Below, in pieces: positions 7,870-17,574 of a stretch of DNA of 64,000 bases. This DNA comes from Varibaculum cambriense DSM 15806. GTDB taxonomy: Bacteria; Actinomycetota; Actinomycetes; Actinomycetales; Actinomycetaceae. The notes under the pieces were generated by a model, which was not told the DNA's origin, did not search any database, and worked only from the letters and a program-made list of their open reading frames with translations. The stretch spans positions 496,001-560,000 of the forward strand of contig NZ_ATUF01000002.1 of NCBI RefSeq assembly GCF_000420065.1. Direction: 5' to 3'. The position numbers were made by a program, and so were the translations under genes. Numbering within the stretch: position 1 is the stretch's first letter; every line of letters begins with the position of its first letter.

Positions 7870-8736
7870 ATGCTTCCCCATCATCCCCGCAGACGCGACA
7901 AAATAATGCTCGCAATTTTGGGGTTTATCAGCGTGGGATCCTTAACCCTTACTGCTTGCAGCCCGGCAGCAACACCTGGAACTGTCCCCTCCCCGTCAAC
8001 ACCCAAAACCGCCACCTCTTCCCCCAAAGCTAAGGCGCCCTCCAGCCCGCCTACCCCTGCCATTCCCAGGGCAGCAACTACTCCCGCTACTAAACCACTG
8101 AGCGGAAAGGTCATTGTCCTTGACCCTGGCCACGGGAAGGGCAGGCAGCTAAGCAACCCGATTTCCAATGGGCGCGGAGGCCGCAAAATTTGTAATACCT
8201 CCGGCACCGCCACTAATGCCGGATATCCGGAATATAAATTCACTTGGCAGGTAGCCGACTATCTGCGCAATCAACTACAGAAACAGGGCGCCACAGTGGT
8301 TCTTACTAGAGATAATGACCGTAACGCGGAAGTATGTGTGGATAGGCGCGGGAAAATTGCGAACGAAAATGACGCGGCAGCGTTGATATCTATTCACGGT
8401 AACGGTTCAAAGTCCAGCGCTCCCCACGGATTTTTTGTGATGGTTTCCAGCCCCCCGCTAAACGCTGCCCAAGGCGAACCTTCCCGGGAGTTGGCACGCG
8501 CAGTTGCCACCGGTCTTAGAGGCGCGGGACTCACCCCCTCTACGACTTTTGGGGCGAATCCAGTCCCCCGCTCTGACCTCGCCACACTAAATTTCGCGCA
8601 GGTACCGGCAGTCATGGTGGAGCTGGGGGAAATGCGTAACCCCCAGGATGCCCAGCGCATGTCGAGCCCCGAGGGGCAACAGCAATACGCGGCCGGCCTC
8701 GCCCAAGGAATCCTAAGCTTCTTTTCCGCCCGTTAA
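7870..8736 (+). CDS. N-acetylmuramoyl-L-alanine amidase lipoprotein
   Basis: An Amidase_3 family zinc enzyme that cleaves the bond between MurNAc and L-Ala in peptidoglycan. Residues 1-30 form a lipoprotein signal (LTAC, lipid Cys30). A Pro/Thr/Ala-rich linker (about 31-77) follows, then the catalytic domain with VIVLDPGHGKG (zinc His88), SIHGNGS and the catalytic Glu in VMVELGEMRN. It therefore acts at the outer face of the membrane in cell separation or wall turnover. The product has 288 residues. The start ATG 7870 lacks a clear ribosome site; ATG 7906 would still retain a signal peptide. It is convergent with tadA. Confidence 0.88.
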   Translation: MLPHHPRRRDKIMLAILGFISVGSLTLTACSPAATPGTVPSPSTPKTATSSPKAKAPSSPPTPAIPRAATTPATKPLSGKVIVLDPGHGKGRQLSNPISNGRGGRKICNTSGTATNAGYPEYKFTWQVADYLRNQLQKQGATVVLTRDNDRNAEVCVDRRGKIANENDAAALISIHGNGSKSSAPHGFFVMVSSPPLNAAQGEPSRELARAVATGLRGAGLTPSTTFGANPVPRSDLATLNFAQVPAVMVELGEMRNPQDAQRMSSPEGQQQYAAGLAQGILSFFSAR

Positions 8737-8822
8737 GGCAGACTCGAAGATAAAGTATTTAAGCTGCTAAACCCTATTTTCATTTCGCCTATCCACCTGT
8801 TTGCCGGAATTGGTTAAAAGCC

Positions 8823-9401
8823 TTAGCGCCGACTAGCAAAGAAGTCTTTTAGTTGCGCCGAACATTCCTCCTCTAAAATCCCGCCAATGACTTCGATGCG
8901 GTGATTTAGGCGGCTATCGCGCAGAACATCACGGACAGAGCCGGCCGCTCCCGCTTTTTCATCCCAGGCACCGAACACTACCCGCGAAACCCGAGCATTA
9001 ACCAGAGCCCCGGCACACATAGTGCAAGGCTCCAAGTTAACCACCAAGGTGGTGCCGGTGAGCCGCCAAGTGCCCAGGCGGACTGCGCCCTGCCGCAAAG
9101 CCATAATCTCCGCGTGAGCCGTGGGATCATAAGGAAAGGTTTCGCGCTGGTTGCAGCCCTGTCCGATTATTTCCCAGTCCCCCAGGTAAGAAGGGGAAGC
9201 ACTTTTGGGAGTAGGCGCGCCCTCACTCGCGGAACCCAGCACCTCCTCCGCGGCAAAACTATCCGCGTTCCGGACGCTCATAGGCACAGTATTTTCGACG
9301 CGAGGTGCGAGCAAAAGCGCCCCCACTGGAACATCCGATTGCTGCTGCGCGCAGGTCGCCAAATCCATAGCGCGACGCATTACCTCGTCAAAGCGATCCA
9401 T
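8823..9401 (-). CDS. tadA: tRNA adenosine(34) deaminase TadA with an internal insertion
   Basis: TadA converts A34 to inosine in the anticodon of tRNA-Arg(ACG). Zinc ligands and the proton shuttle are intact: His96 and Glu98 in TAHAEIMAL, Cys126 and Cys129 in EPCTMCAGAL. The product is 192 residues instead of the usual 150-160. The excess is a hydrophilic segment at about residues 33-75, between DVPVGALLL and EIIGQGCNQRE. In other TadA proteins these two parts are joined by a short turn. No stop or shift interrupts the insertion, so it is translated. Start ATG 9401 gives the canonical N terminus. Confidence 0.9.
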   Translation of the reverse strand: MDRFDEVMRRAMDLATCAQQQSDVPVGALLLAPRVENTVPMSVRNADSFAAEEVLGSASEGAPTPKSASPSYLGDWEIIGQGCNQRETFPYDPTAHAEIMALRQGAVRLGTWRLTGTTLVVNLEPCTMCAGALVNARVSRVVFGAWDEKAGAAGSVRDVLRDSRLNHRIEVIGGILEEECSAQLKDFFASRR

Positions 9402-9485
9402 AGCTCCAACTTACCCGGCATTTTTAGCTAAGAAAACACGGTCTTTTCCGCAGACAAAAAAACAAATAAGTGAAAGACTTAATAC

Positions 9486-11156
9486 ATGTTTGAACGAGCC
9501 GGGCAGAAAGCCAAACCAGAAGATTTAATCAATGTCGATGACCTCCTAGCCGCCTACTACGACCTGGAGCCAGACCCCGCCGAGCCTAGCCAGCGGGTTA
9601 GTTTCGGCACCTCGGGACACCGGGGTAGCGCCTTCGACCATGCATTTAACGAAGCCCACATCGTGGCTATCACCCAGGCGATTGTGGAATATCGCCGTAA
9701 CCAGGGGATTAACGGACCGCTATTTATCGGGCGTGACACCCACGCCCTTTCGGAGCCTGCTCACCGCAGCGCCCTAGAGGTGCTGGTGGCTAACGGAGTG
9801 GACGTGCGGATCGATTCGCGCAACTCCTATGTACCGACCCCGGCAGTTTCCTTAGCGATCCTGCAGGCCAATGGGGCGCCTGGCAAGGTGCGCACCTCGG
9901 GCGCGGACGTAGCTGATGGGATTGTAATCACCCCGTCACATAACCCGCCACGCGATGGTGGCTTCAAATACAATCCCCCCACCGGCGGTCCGGCAGATGT
10001 GGACGCCACCGGTTGGATTGCTGATCGCGCTAATCAAATTCTTGAGGACGGCTGGCGGAATGTTCCGCGTTCTACCCTAGCGGATCTAACGCGCGCCGAC
10101 TGCGTCCACCCCCATGATTACCTGCATGAATATGTGGATGCACTGCCCAGCGTGATTGACTTGGACGCGATTCGCTCTGCGGGAGTACGCATCGGAGCGG
10201 ATCCGTTAGGTGGGGCTTCGGTGGACTATTGGGGCATGATTGCTGAACGCCACGACCTGAACCTGACGGTAGTCAACCCGGACGTGGACCCCGCCTTCAG
10301 CTTCATGACCTTGGATTGGGACGGGAAAATCCGCATGGACTGCTCCTCCCCCTATGCAATGGCATCGCTGCGGGAAAAAATGGCGCCTGACGAGGACGGG
10401 GTTACGCCCTTCGATATTGCGACCGGCAATGATGCCGATTCGGATCGCCACGGAATCGTCACCCCGGATGGCTTAATGAACCCCAACCACTACCTGGCAG
10501 TCGCCATCGAATACCTGTACACCCATCGACCGGAATGGGGTGCGGATTGCGGGGTCGGGAAAACCTTAGTTTCCTCCTCGCTAATCGACCGGGTGGTTGC
10601 CCATATGGGGCGCAAACTAGTGGAAGTTCCGGTGGGCTTTAAGTATTTCGTGCCAGGACTACTCTCCGGGACTATCGGTTTCGGGGGTGAGGAATCGGCC
10701 GGTGCCTCTTTCTTGCGTAGGGACGGGTCTGTCTGGACAACCGATAAAGACGGCATTATTTTGGCGCTACTGGCTTCCGAAATCCTGGCAGTAACCGGTA
10801 CTTCTCCCTCGCAGCTACATAAGCAGCAGGTGGAACGTTTCGGAGCTTCCAGCTACAAGCGTTTCGAGGCCGCCGCCAACCCGGAGCAGAAAGCCAAGCT
10901 CAAGAAACTTTCTTCTGAGGACGTCACCGCGGAGAAACTCGCCGGTCAAGACATCACCGACAAACTGGTGCGTGCCCCCGGTAATGACGCCGAAATCGGC
11001 GGCTTGAAAGTAGTCACCAAGGACGCCTGGTTCGCGGCTCGCCCCTCGGGTACCGAAGATATCTACAAGATTTACGCGGAATCCTTCCAAGGTGACCAGC
11101 ACGTTGATCAAGTAATCTCCGAAGCACAAGAGGTAGTAGGCGCCGCCCTCTCCTAG
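9486..11156 (+). CDS. pgm: Phosphoglucomutase (alpha-D-glucose phosphate-specific)
   Basis: Interconverts glucose 1-phosphate and glucose 6-phosphate for glycogen and cell-envelope sugar synthesis. The 556-residue product has the four domains of the phosphohexomutase family: phosphoserine loop TPSHNPP with Ser151, metal loop [10 protein letters not shown], sugar-binding loop GGEESAGAS, and C-terminal phosphate loop [15 protein letters not shown]. Full length and all loops are intact. It is transcribed alone and is convergent with hrpB. Start ATG 9486 has only a weak GTGAAAG upstream. Confidence 0.96.
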   Translation: MFERAGQKAKPEDLINVDDLLAAYYDLEPDPAEPSQRVSFGTSGHRGSAFDHAFNEAHIVAITQAIVEYRRNQGINGPLFIGRDTHALSEPAHRSALEVLVANGVDVRIDSRNSYVPTPAVSLAILQANGAPGKVRTSGADVADGIVITPSHNPPRDGGFKYNPPTGGPADVDATGWIADRANQILEDGWRNVPRSTLADLTRADCVHPHDYLHEYVDALPSVIDLDAIRSAGVRIGADPLGGASVDYWGMIAERHDLNLTVVNPDVDPAFSFMTLDWDGKIRMDCSSPYAMASLREKMAPDEDGVTPFDIATGNDADSDRHGIVTPDGLMNPNHYLAVAIEYLYTHRPEWGADCGVGKTLVSSSLIDRVVAHMGRKLVEVPVGFKYFVPGLLSGTIGFGGEESAGASFLRRDGSVWTTDKDGIILALLASEILAVTGTSPSQLHKQQVERFGASSYKRFEAAANPEQKAKLKKLSSEDVTAEKLAGQDITDKLVRAPGNDAEIGGLKVVTKDAWFAARPSGTEDIYKIYAESFQGDQHVDQVISEAQEVVGAALS

Positions 11157-11230
11157 AGCACGTAATAAGTGAGGGGGCTAGGTTCTTTCTCTCGTCCTTA
11201 CTGTGGGAGACAAAAGTAATCCTCGCCCTC

Positions 11231-13888
11231 CTACCGGGAGCGGAGTTGGCGATTGGTGGCGGCAGTGGCGAGGGCGGCGCGGGGATCTTCCGGCCACGGA
11301 TGCTTGCGATACCTGCCCCGCATTTCCGCTCGAACCTGCGGATACACTTCCTCCCAGAAGTGTTCTAAGTCGGTCACTAACGCCAGCGGGCGTCCTGCCG
11401 GTGACAGCATCTCCATCGCCAGGTCGACTTGGCCGCCCAGGATTTTAGGCGCGGCTTGCAGTCCAAAGAACTCTTGTAATTTCGCCTGTACCCGAGGCGG
11501 ACCGCTGGTGATATCGTCTGGATAGCTAATAGCGGTACGCCGGCCGGAAGGAAGTAAAAACTCGCTGGGTGCTTCTTTTTCCAAAGTGCGCCGAGTCTCA
11601 TAGTCCAGCACTCCCTCCAGCCAGGCAGTTACCGGGGCATTCGCAGCGTTTTTTCCGTCTGCAAAATAACTGAGCAACACCTGCCAGAAGCGGGGGTTGT
11701 CATGTAAATCCTGGTCGCTAACTGCAGGGACATTGGGAAAATAGTGCGCCGCCCAGCACAAGCGGGCACGTAAGCGAGCGGCTTTAGAGTTCCAAGACAG
11801 AAAACCTAGCCCCACCCGCTGATATTCGGCTTCGAGGACGCGCTCAGGTTCCCGGATTTTCGCTTTTTGTCGCTGCAGAAGGATTTCTCCTAGACACTGT
11901 TGCTGCCACGCAACTATTTTTCCATCTCGAAATTCTGCCAAATACTTTTCTTGCTTTAGGTGACTTCCTAGTTCTAAAGCCAGCTCCTCGGTGAGAGGGG
12001 CGGCTAGACGAATTAGATCGGTCCCTCCTTTACGCACCCCTATTTCTGCAATCGCCAACCACTTACTGGTGGATAAAGAACTGTCATTGTCTAGGCGAGC
12101 TGCTCCCGAACCAGACAGCTGATAGACCCCCTCTTTACTGGTTAAATGTCCTATTTGGTCAGGAAAAGCCATCCCCACCACTAATCCCACGCTTAAATCT
12201 CCCGCAAGTTTTTCCAAATTTGCTGGTGAACTTGGAGTCTGACTATTAGCGTTGTCTTGCCCTAGCTGCCCGCCCCGAGCTGACAGGGAAGATACAAATC
12301 CTTCACTACCAGTAGCCATACCTTGATATCGCCGCGCCAATTTTTCAAAGCGGCTACGCTCGCTGCGATAAGTTCTATCTCCTTGGCGTTCCGCGCGGCG
12401 AATCGCTGCCCATAAATCACCGTCTGGACTGCGTACATCTGCCTGCAAAGCTGCCACCACCTGGGCGGTGCGGCGCTCACCCACCAGGCGCGCCCCCAAA
12501 ATCAAAGCGCGTGCCAAACGTGGGTGAGCGGGAATTTGTACCAGCTGACGCCCAAAAGCGGTAATTCGAGAATCTGCATCTAAGGCGCCGAGAGCCTGCA
12601 AATCCTTCTCCGCCTGCTGCCAGGCAGCAGGCGGAGGGGAAGTAGGCAGCGCCAGAACTTCCAGATCGGTTTGCCCCCAATCCGCCAGCTGCAAATATGT
12701 CTCGGTCAAGTCACTGCACATGATTTCCGGCTGCGTATCGGGTTCCATACGCGCATAAGTTTGCTGGTCATAAGCATGAATCACATATCCGGGTCCCAGG
12801 CGCGCGGCGCGCCCTGCGCGTTGTGTTGCCGCGGCTCGCGAGCAACTCAAAGTGCTGAGACCTCCGGCATTTCCGCGCAGGCGGCGGCTCGGAACCCGCG
12901 ATAGTCCGCTGTCAATCACCTGGCGAACCCCGGGAACAGTCAGTGCCGATTCGGCCACCGAAGTGGCCACAATAATCCTGCCTTCCCCAGGTTTCAGAGC
13001 TTCCTCACTAGCAGAAGAGGCACCCTGGGACAGTACTTTTGCCTGCTCGCGGGGAGGTAACTGCCCGTGCAAGGTCAGGATTCGTTCCGGGTGACTGGCG
13101 CGCGACCGCAAAGTAGCGGCAATCGCCTCCACATCTGCGATTGCGGGGGCAAACACTAGAGTGTCACCTTGGATACGATGCTTTAACGCCAGATCGGCCA
13201 AATAATCCCGAAACTCCCAGGAGGTGCCGCGCTCACTAATCCGCCGCACCCGCGCTGGCGGCGGTGCGAATACTTCTTGCAGGGGAAAAAGCTTGCCCTC
13301 CGCCTCTAGAACCGGGGTATCTTCCCCTAAGACCTGGCGGAAAAGATCGCTATTTATAGTCGCGGACATCACCACTATTCGCAGCTCGGGGCGCAACTGA
13401 CGCACTTCACAGAGCAGAGCTAATAAGACATCGGTATCTAGTGACCGTTCGTGTACCTCATCAATAATTACGGTGCCGATACCCGAGATTTCCGGATCTG
13501 CCAGCAGGCGCCGCAAAAACAGGCCGGCAGTGACAAAATCTAGGCGTGTATTGTGACCCCGAGTAGATTCTCCCCGGACAGAAAATGCGACTTTAGCTGC
13601 CAAGTTATCCTCACTTTTAGGCAGCAATGTCTGCAGGTAACTGGCGGCAGCCCGAGCGGCAATCCGGCGCGGCTCGGTCACTAATACCTCAGCTGCCGGA
13701 GAATTATTTTTTGCTCGCGCGTCCTCTAACGCCCAACAAACCGGAGGAACCAAAGTAGTTTTCCCCGACCCCGGCTCGGCAGTAACAATCGCTTTCCCCA
13801 CGGTTTCGAGGGCGTCTTGCAACTCCGGCAAGATACTCTTCGCCGGCAGCTCGGGGGCGAGGGCGCCTGCCTGGGAAAGCGTGAACAT
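11231..13888 (-). CDS. hrpB: HrpB-type DEAH-box ATP-dependent helicase
   Basis: A superfamily 2 helicase of the HrpB family; its cellular role is poorly defined. With the ATG at 13888 the product is 885 residues. Walker A GSGKTT is at 40-45, DEVH at 143-146, and SAT at 175-177. The RNA/DNA helicase C-terminal motifs follow (SVAESALTVPGVRQVIDSGL, then QRAGRAAR), and the long HrpB C-terminal region ends the protein. A GTG five codons upstream (13903) keeps the frame open, but neither start has a good ribosome site. The gene is monocistronic and convergent with pgm. Confidence 0.9.
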   Translation of the reverse strand: MFTLSQAGALAPELPAKSILPELQDALETVGKAIVTAEPGSGKTTLVPPVCWALEDARAKNNSPAAEVLVTEPRRIAARAAASYLQTLLPKSEDNLAAKVAFSVRGESTRGHNTRLDFVTAGLFLRRLLADPEISGIGTVIIDEVHERSLDTDVLLALLCEVRQLRPELRIVVMSATINSDLFRQVLGEDTPVLEAEGKLFPLQEVFAPPPARVRRISERGTSWEFRDYLADLALKHRIQGDTLVFAPAIADVEAIAATLRSRASHPERILTLHGQLPPREQAKVLSQGASSASEEALKPGEGRIIVATSVAESALTVPGVRQVIDSGLSRVPSRRLRGNAGGLSTLSCSRAAATQRAGRAARLGPGYVIHAYDQQTYARMEPDTQPEIMCSDLTETYLQLADWGQTDLEVLALPTSPPPAAWQQAEKDLQALGALDADSRITAFGRQLVQIPAHPRLARALILGARLVGERRTAQVVAALQADVRSPDGDLWAAIRRAERQGDRTYRSERSRFEKLARRYQGMATGSEGFVSSLSARGGQLGQDNANSQTPSSPANLEKLAGDLSVGLVVGMAFPDQIGHLTSKEGVYQLSGSGAARLDNDSSLSTSKWLAIAEIGVRKGGTDLIRLAAPLTEELALELGSHLKQEKYLAEFRDGKIVAWQQQCLGEILLQRQKAKIREPERVLEAEYQRVGLGFLSWNSKAARLRARLCWAAHYFPNVPAVSDQDLHDNPRFWQVLLSYFADGKNAANAPVTAWLEGVLDYETRRTLEKEAPSEFLLPSGRRTAISYPDDITSGPPRVQAKLQEFFGLQAAPKILGGQVDLAMEMLSPAGRPLALVTDLEHFWEEVYPQVRAEMRGRYRKHPWPEDPRAALATAATNRQLRSR

Positions 13889-13982
13889 GCTTCTATTGTG
13901 CACCGCGGAAGAAAAAAGCCAATACTTCCGGCAGCGGAACAGTTAAATAGGAAACCGTCTCCAAAATAAGCACAATAGATAC

Positions 13983-14774
13983 ATGGGGTATAACAGACGC
14001 GGTAGACGCCGGTGGCGGCCAGGGAAGGGTTCCTGGGGAAACCGGGTCATCGCCACCTTAATTCTTGCCCTGTTAGCCTGGGCTTTTATTCCCGGTTTAG
14101 GTCCAGATTTAGCCGGACTTTCCACCAAAGGAGCCCCCAAGATAGCGCTTCCTGATTGGGGTAAAAGCGCGGACCAAATCCTCTCCGAATCGGTGCAAAC
14201 AGATTTAGTCAAGGCAGTTGCCTCTTTACCAGTGGGCGAGTGGGAAAGCGTCTCCCCCTATGAGCGTTCCCAGTTCGGGGTTCGTTGGGCAGATATTGAT
14301 CGCAATGGTTGTGATACCCGGAACGATATTTTAAGGCGTGACTTGTCCCAGGTGCAGGCCAAGACCGGAACCCATGATTGCGTGGTAATTTCCGGGGAGT
14401 TTACCGAACCCTACACCGGTCGCTACCAGCAGTTTCGCAAGGGCGCTCAGAGCTCCAGCAAGGTACAAATTGATCACGTAGTTGCCCTGTCCAATGCTTG
14501 GAAAACCGGAGCCAGCCGGTGGGATGCCCACAGTCGCGAACAGTTCGCCAATGACCCGTTGAACCTGCTGGCGGTTGATGGGCCCGCCAATCAAGATAAG
14601 CAAGATAAAGATGCCGCGAGTTGGCTGCCCCCAAATAAAGGGTTCCATTGTCAGTATGTGGCTTTACAGACTGCGATTAAACAGAAATGGCAGTTGTGGG
14701 TTACCCCGGAGGAAAAACGGGCGATGGCGGCAGTGGCGGCCTCCTGCCCCGCGCAGCCCCTCCCCGCTGGTTAG
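13983..14774 (+). CDS. Membrane-anchored HNH nuclease (DUF1524/GmrSD C-terminal type)
   Basis: A 263-residue protein with an Arg-rich N terminus followed by one hydrophobic segment (residues about 21-40) and an extracytoplasmic C-terminal domain. That domain has the DHVVALSNAWKTGAS and NDPLNLLAVDGPANQDK motifs of the DUF1524 HNH nucleases. The metal/catalytic pair would be Asp-His in QIDHVVAL and the Asn in NDPLNL. The family is common in actinobacteria as exported nucleases, possibly for nutrient scavenging or DNA uptake. It is divergent from hrpB and stands alone. Function beyond nuclease is unknown. Confidence 0.8.
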   Translation: MGYNRRGRRRWRPGKGSWGNRVIATLILALLAWAFIPGLGPDLAGLSTKGAPKIALPDWGKSADQILSESVQTDLVKAVASLPVGEWESVSPYERSQFGVRWADIDRNGCDTRNDILRRDLSQVQAKTGTHDCVVISGEFTEPYTGRYQQFRKGAQSSSKVQIDHVVALSNAWKTGASRWDAHSREQFANDPLNLLAVDGPANQDKQDKDAASWLPPNKGFHCQYVALQTAIKQKWQLWVTPEEKRAMAAVAASCPAQPLPAG

Positions 14775-14847
14775 CCTGGTGCGGTAATAGTCAGCGAGTG
14801 TTATAGCCCTAGATGCGCAGGGGTAGGTAATTTTAGATTCTTGTTGC

Positions 14848-14876
14848 TTAAGTTTCTTAATTATTAATATACTTAA
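14848..14876 (+). promoter_or_regulatory. AT-rich dyads upstream of the MarR gene
   Basis: A TTAAT-T-ATTAA palindrome at 14857-14867 is nested inside an outer inverted repeat, TTAAGT (14848-14853) and ACTTAA (14871-14876). The dyads end four bases before the MarR start codon. MarR proteins bind such AT-rich palindromes, so this is a candidate autoregulatory operator over the promoter. Confidence 0.45.
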
Positions 14877-14880
14877 CTAC

Positions 14881-15366
14881 ATGGACAACACTTCACAACC
14901 TGCCGATGAGCGTAAGCAGCTATTAGACCAACTTCTGTACGAATTACACCGACTAGTTTTTGCTTCAAATGACCTGATTAGCCGGTATTCCTCAAAAATG
15001 GGGCTACATGGGAAAGACGGGGAAGCGCTATTACAAATCTGGCAGGCAGAACTGGCAGGCGCTCCCCTCTCCCCCTCGGAATTAGCCGAACAATTGCATA
15101 TCACCCGGGCGGCAGTTAGCTACCTAACCGATCGACTCATGGAATCAGGCTACGTAAATCGGGAAACTAATGAGGCCGACCGGCGCAAGACGGTTCTGCG
15201 GATCTCGGAATTAGGTGGGCAAATTGGGCACGACTTCACTGCCCCTATGGAGGCCGGTCTCAGCGGATTATTTGCCGAACGCAGCCAAAAAGAACTAACC
15301 ATCTTTACTGAAATGCTCCGAGACTTCGTGGAATCCTTAGACACTTCCCACGACCTCGAAGATTAA
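14881..15366 (+). CDS. MarR-family transcriptional regulator
   Basis: A 161-residue winged-helix regulator. The DNA-binding region reads LSPSELAEQLHITRAAVSYL (about residues 60-79), followed by the wing VNRETNEADRRKTVLRISE. Helices at both ends would form the dimer interface. It lies 39 bases upstream of an MFS drug-type exporter in the same direction, a classic pair in which MarR represses the pump and is released by its substrate. The ATG directly follows AT-rich dyads. Confidence 0.9.
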   Translation: MDNTSQPADERKQLLDQLLYELHRLVFASNDLISRYSSKMGLHGKDGEALLQIWQAELAGAPLSPSELAEQLHITRAAVSYLTDRLMESGYVNRETNEADRRKTVLRISELGGQIGHDFTAPMEAGLSGLFAERSQKELTIFTEMLRDFVESLDTSHDLED

Positions 15367-15405
15367 GACTTCGCCAAAATTCACTGGCAAAACTAAGGAT
15401 CTAAA

Positions 15406-17409
15406 ATGAGCACTGAACTTAATCCCTCAAATACCGCACGGACAGCACAAACAAAAGAAACCTCTGCAGCGGCCAAGGGGAAAGGCGCGGCCGCAACGGC
15501 CGACTTTACCGCTCCCAAGCGCTGGAAACTCGTCCTCGTCCTCTACTTAGCAGGTATCGGCATGGGCGCCCTAGATATGGGGATCGTGAACCCAGCGCGC
15601 ACGGTTATTCAAAATGGGCTCGGGGTAGATGACAAAGTGGGGGTTTGGGTCTTTACCATTTACACCCTCGCCTATGCGGCAGCGATCCCCGTTATCGGAA
15701 AAATCGCGGACATTATTGGCCGCAAGCCAGTATACGTGCTGGCTATCGGGCTATTTGGACTGGGTTCTCTCGGGTGTGGATTGTCGCAAGATTTCTCCTC
15801 TTTAGGGCTGCTGCTAGCTTCTCGGGCGATTCAAGCAATCGGGGGTGGCGGGATGGTTCCGGTGGCCACCGCCGCGGTAGGAACCATTGTTCCTCCCCCC
15901 AAGCGCGGAATGGCTCTGGGGCTGGTCGGTATGGTGTACGGTGCTGCCTCGGTATTTGGCGCCTCTGCAGGATCTTTGGTTTTAGATATAGCCGGACAGG
16001 AAAACTGGCAATGGATTTTCTACATCAACGTTCCTATCGCAATAATCGTAGTGCTACTGGGAATTTGGGCCCTGCCCCAAGAACCCCAAAGTTCCACCCG
16101 AAAATTGGATTTACCCGGCATTTTCATTCTGGTGGTGATGATTACCGCCCTGCTATGGGCGTTCCAAAACCTGGATTTCACTAAGATCAGCGAATCGCTT
16201 AGCGATCGCGATGTCTGGGGTGGTCTACTAATCTTCCTGGTGCTGATCCCCGCATTTTGGATAGCGGAAGTGCGCGCCGAGGATCCGATAATCGACTTCA
16301 AATACTTCGCCACTATCAACGTGGGCACTACCCTTATGTTCGGGGCAGTATCCGGCATTTTGATGATGACCGTCATGTTCATCCCCCAATTCGCAGAAAA
16401 CTGCCTACGTCTGCCCTCGGGAGCCGGTGGATATCCCACAATCATTATTGGCGTAGCCTCAGCTATCGGGGCGCCTTTAAGTGGACGACTAACTGACCGT
16501 TTCGGTCCGCGAGCAGTGCTTGGAGTAGGCGTACTGATTTCGACAATCGCCGGCTTCATGCTGATCTACTGGGCTAGCCCCTACCCAGGTCTAGTTTCTA
16601 ACTCGGTTTCCATTTTCGTGATGGGGCTAGGACTAGGATTCCTGATGGGGGCGCCGTTAACCTACCTGATCTTGCACCTGATTCCCGAAACTGACGCTAA
16701 CTCCGGCCAGGCGACACTCTCTCTAATCCGCTCCCTAGGCACCACTTTGGCTCCCGCGATTCTAGTTGGTTTGCTCGCCACCGCGATGGGAGGACTGTCC
16801 GGTAAAGTCATGGACGCGATGCCGGCTATGGAGATGCCCGCTATGACGGCGGAGGTGCCCGCAGCTGACGGCAAGATACCCGCCGGGATGCCGCCGCAAG
16901 CCCAAGGCCAAAAGGAGGCAATGCCTCCGCAGGAGCAAGCGAAGAATCAGACTATGCCCTCTAATGTCCAGGCGAATACCCCGGAGAAAAAAACTAGTCC
17001 TAAAGCGGCTGCTCCCCAGACGAAAGCCGATAGGGGATTCAAGATGTCCGATATGCCTGCTTCTCTGCAAAATAAAATTAAAACCGCTGATGTTACCAAC
17101 GTAGTAGATCGCAGTAAAGACATCGCGAACTATATGTTTGATCAACAAGAAGCGAAGATGAAAGCCAAGATGGGAACGGTGCCTCCTGGTGTGGAACAGA
17201 TGCGAGCTAAATATCTAAAAGATATTGAGTCCCACCGCGACCAGATAGAGACCGCGTTCCAGTTGGGGCTAAACGAAGGATTCACTCGCCTGTTCTGGTT
17301 CTATACCATCTTGTCCTTAGCCGGGATATTACTGCTGGCGGGACTACCTTCGAAACGCAAAATCGATGCCATTATCAATCCCGATCCGGATTTGGGTCTG
17401 GCTCGGTAA
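15406..17409 (+). CDS. MFS exporter, DHA2 type, with a Met/Pro-rich insertion
   Basis: A 667-residue drug:H+ antiporter of the 14-helix DHA2 group. Recognisable parts are MGALDMGIVNPARTVIQ in the first helix, GRKPVYVLAIGLFGLGSLGCG after the loop motif GKIADIIGRK, and the antiporter motif GGGGMVPVATAAVG. Between the penultimate and last helices, about residues 465-615, lies a hydrophilic stretch rich in Met, Pro, Gln and Lys with repeated AMPAMEMPAM- and GMPPQAQGQ-like runs, ending in a helical segment. Standard DHA2 proteins have 500-550 residues. AAGGA precedes the ATG. It is probably co-transcribed with and regulated by the MarR gene. Confidence 0.88.
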   Translation: MSTELNPSNTARTAQTKETSAAAKGKGAAATADFTAPKRWKLVLVLYLAGIGMGALDMGIVNPARTVIQNGLGVDDKVGVWVFTIYTLAYAAAIPVIGKIADIIGRKPVYVLAIGLFGLGSLGCGLSQDFSSLGLLLASRAIQAIGGGGMVPVATAAVGTIVPPPKRGMALGLVGMVYGAASVFGASAGSLVLDIAGQENWQWIFYINVPIAIIVVLLGIWALPQEPQSSTRKLDLPGIFILVVMITALLWAFQNLDFTKISESLSDRDVWGGLLIFLVLIPAFWIAEVRAEDPIIDFKYFATINVGTTLMFGAVSGILMMTVMFIPQFAENCLRLPSGAGGYPTIIIGVASAIGAPLSGRLTDRFGPRAVLGVGVLISTIAGFMLIYWASPYPGLVSNSVSIFVMGLGLGFLMGAPLTYLILHLIPETDANSGQATLSLIRSLGTTLAPAILVGLLATAMGGLSGKVMDAMPAMEMPAMTAEVPAADGKIPAGMPPQAQGQKEAMPPQEQAKNQTMPSNVQANTPEKKTSPKAAAPQTKADRGFKMSDMPASLQNKIKTADVTNVVDRSKDIANYMFDQQEAKMKAKMGTVPPGVEQMRAKYLKDIESHRDQIETAFQLGLNEGFTRLFWFYTILSLAGILLLAGLPSKRKIDAIINPDPDLGLAR

Positions 17410-17574
17410 AAGCACTCCAGCTATTTCGGCGTGTAGGGGCGAGTTTTCCCTCCTGCCCAAACTCCGATAAACGCCCGCTTCTGCGCATCTGCGTACCTCA
17501 AAATGGAGGGAAAGCTGAGGCGGCGATAAACCCATGAGTGGAAAAAATGGGGAGAAAAAGAGAAAAATAGGGGT

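Noticed and set aside
17445-17513. Inverted repeat TTTCCCTCC/GGAGGGAAA before the TRIC-like gene
   Set aside because: Arms are 51 bases apart, and I can link no function to it. Mentioned only in the gene entry.
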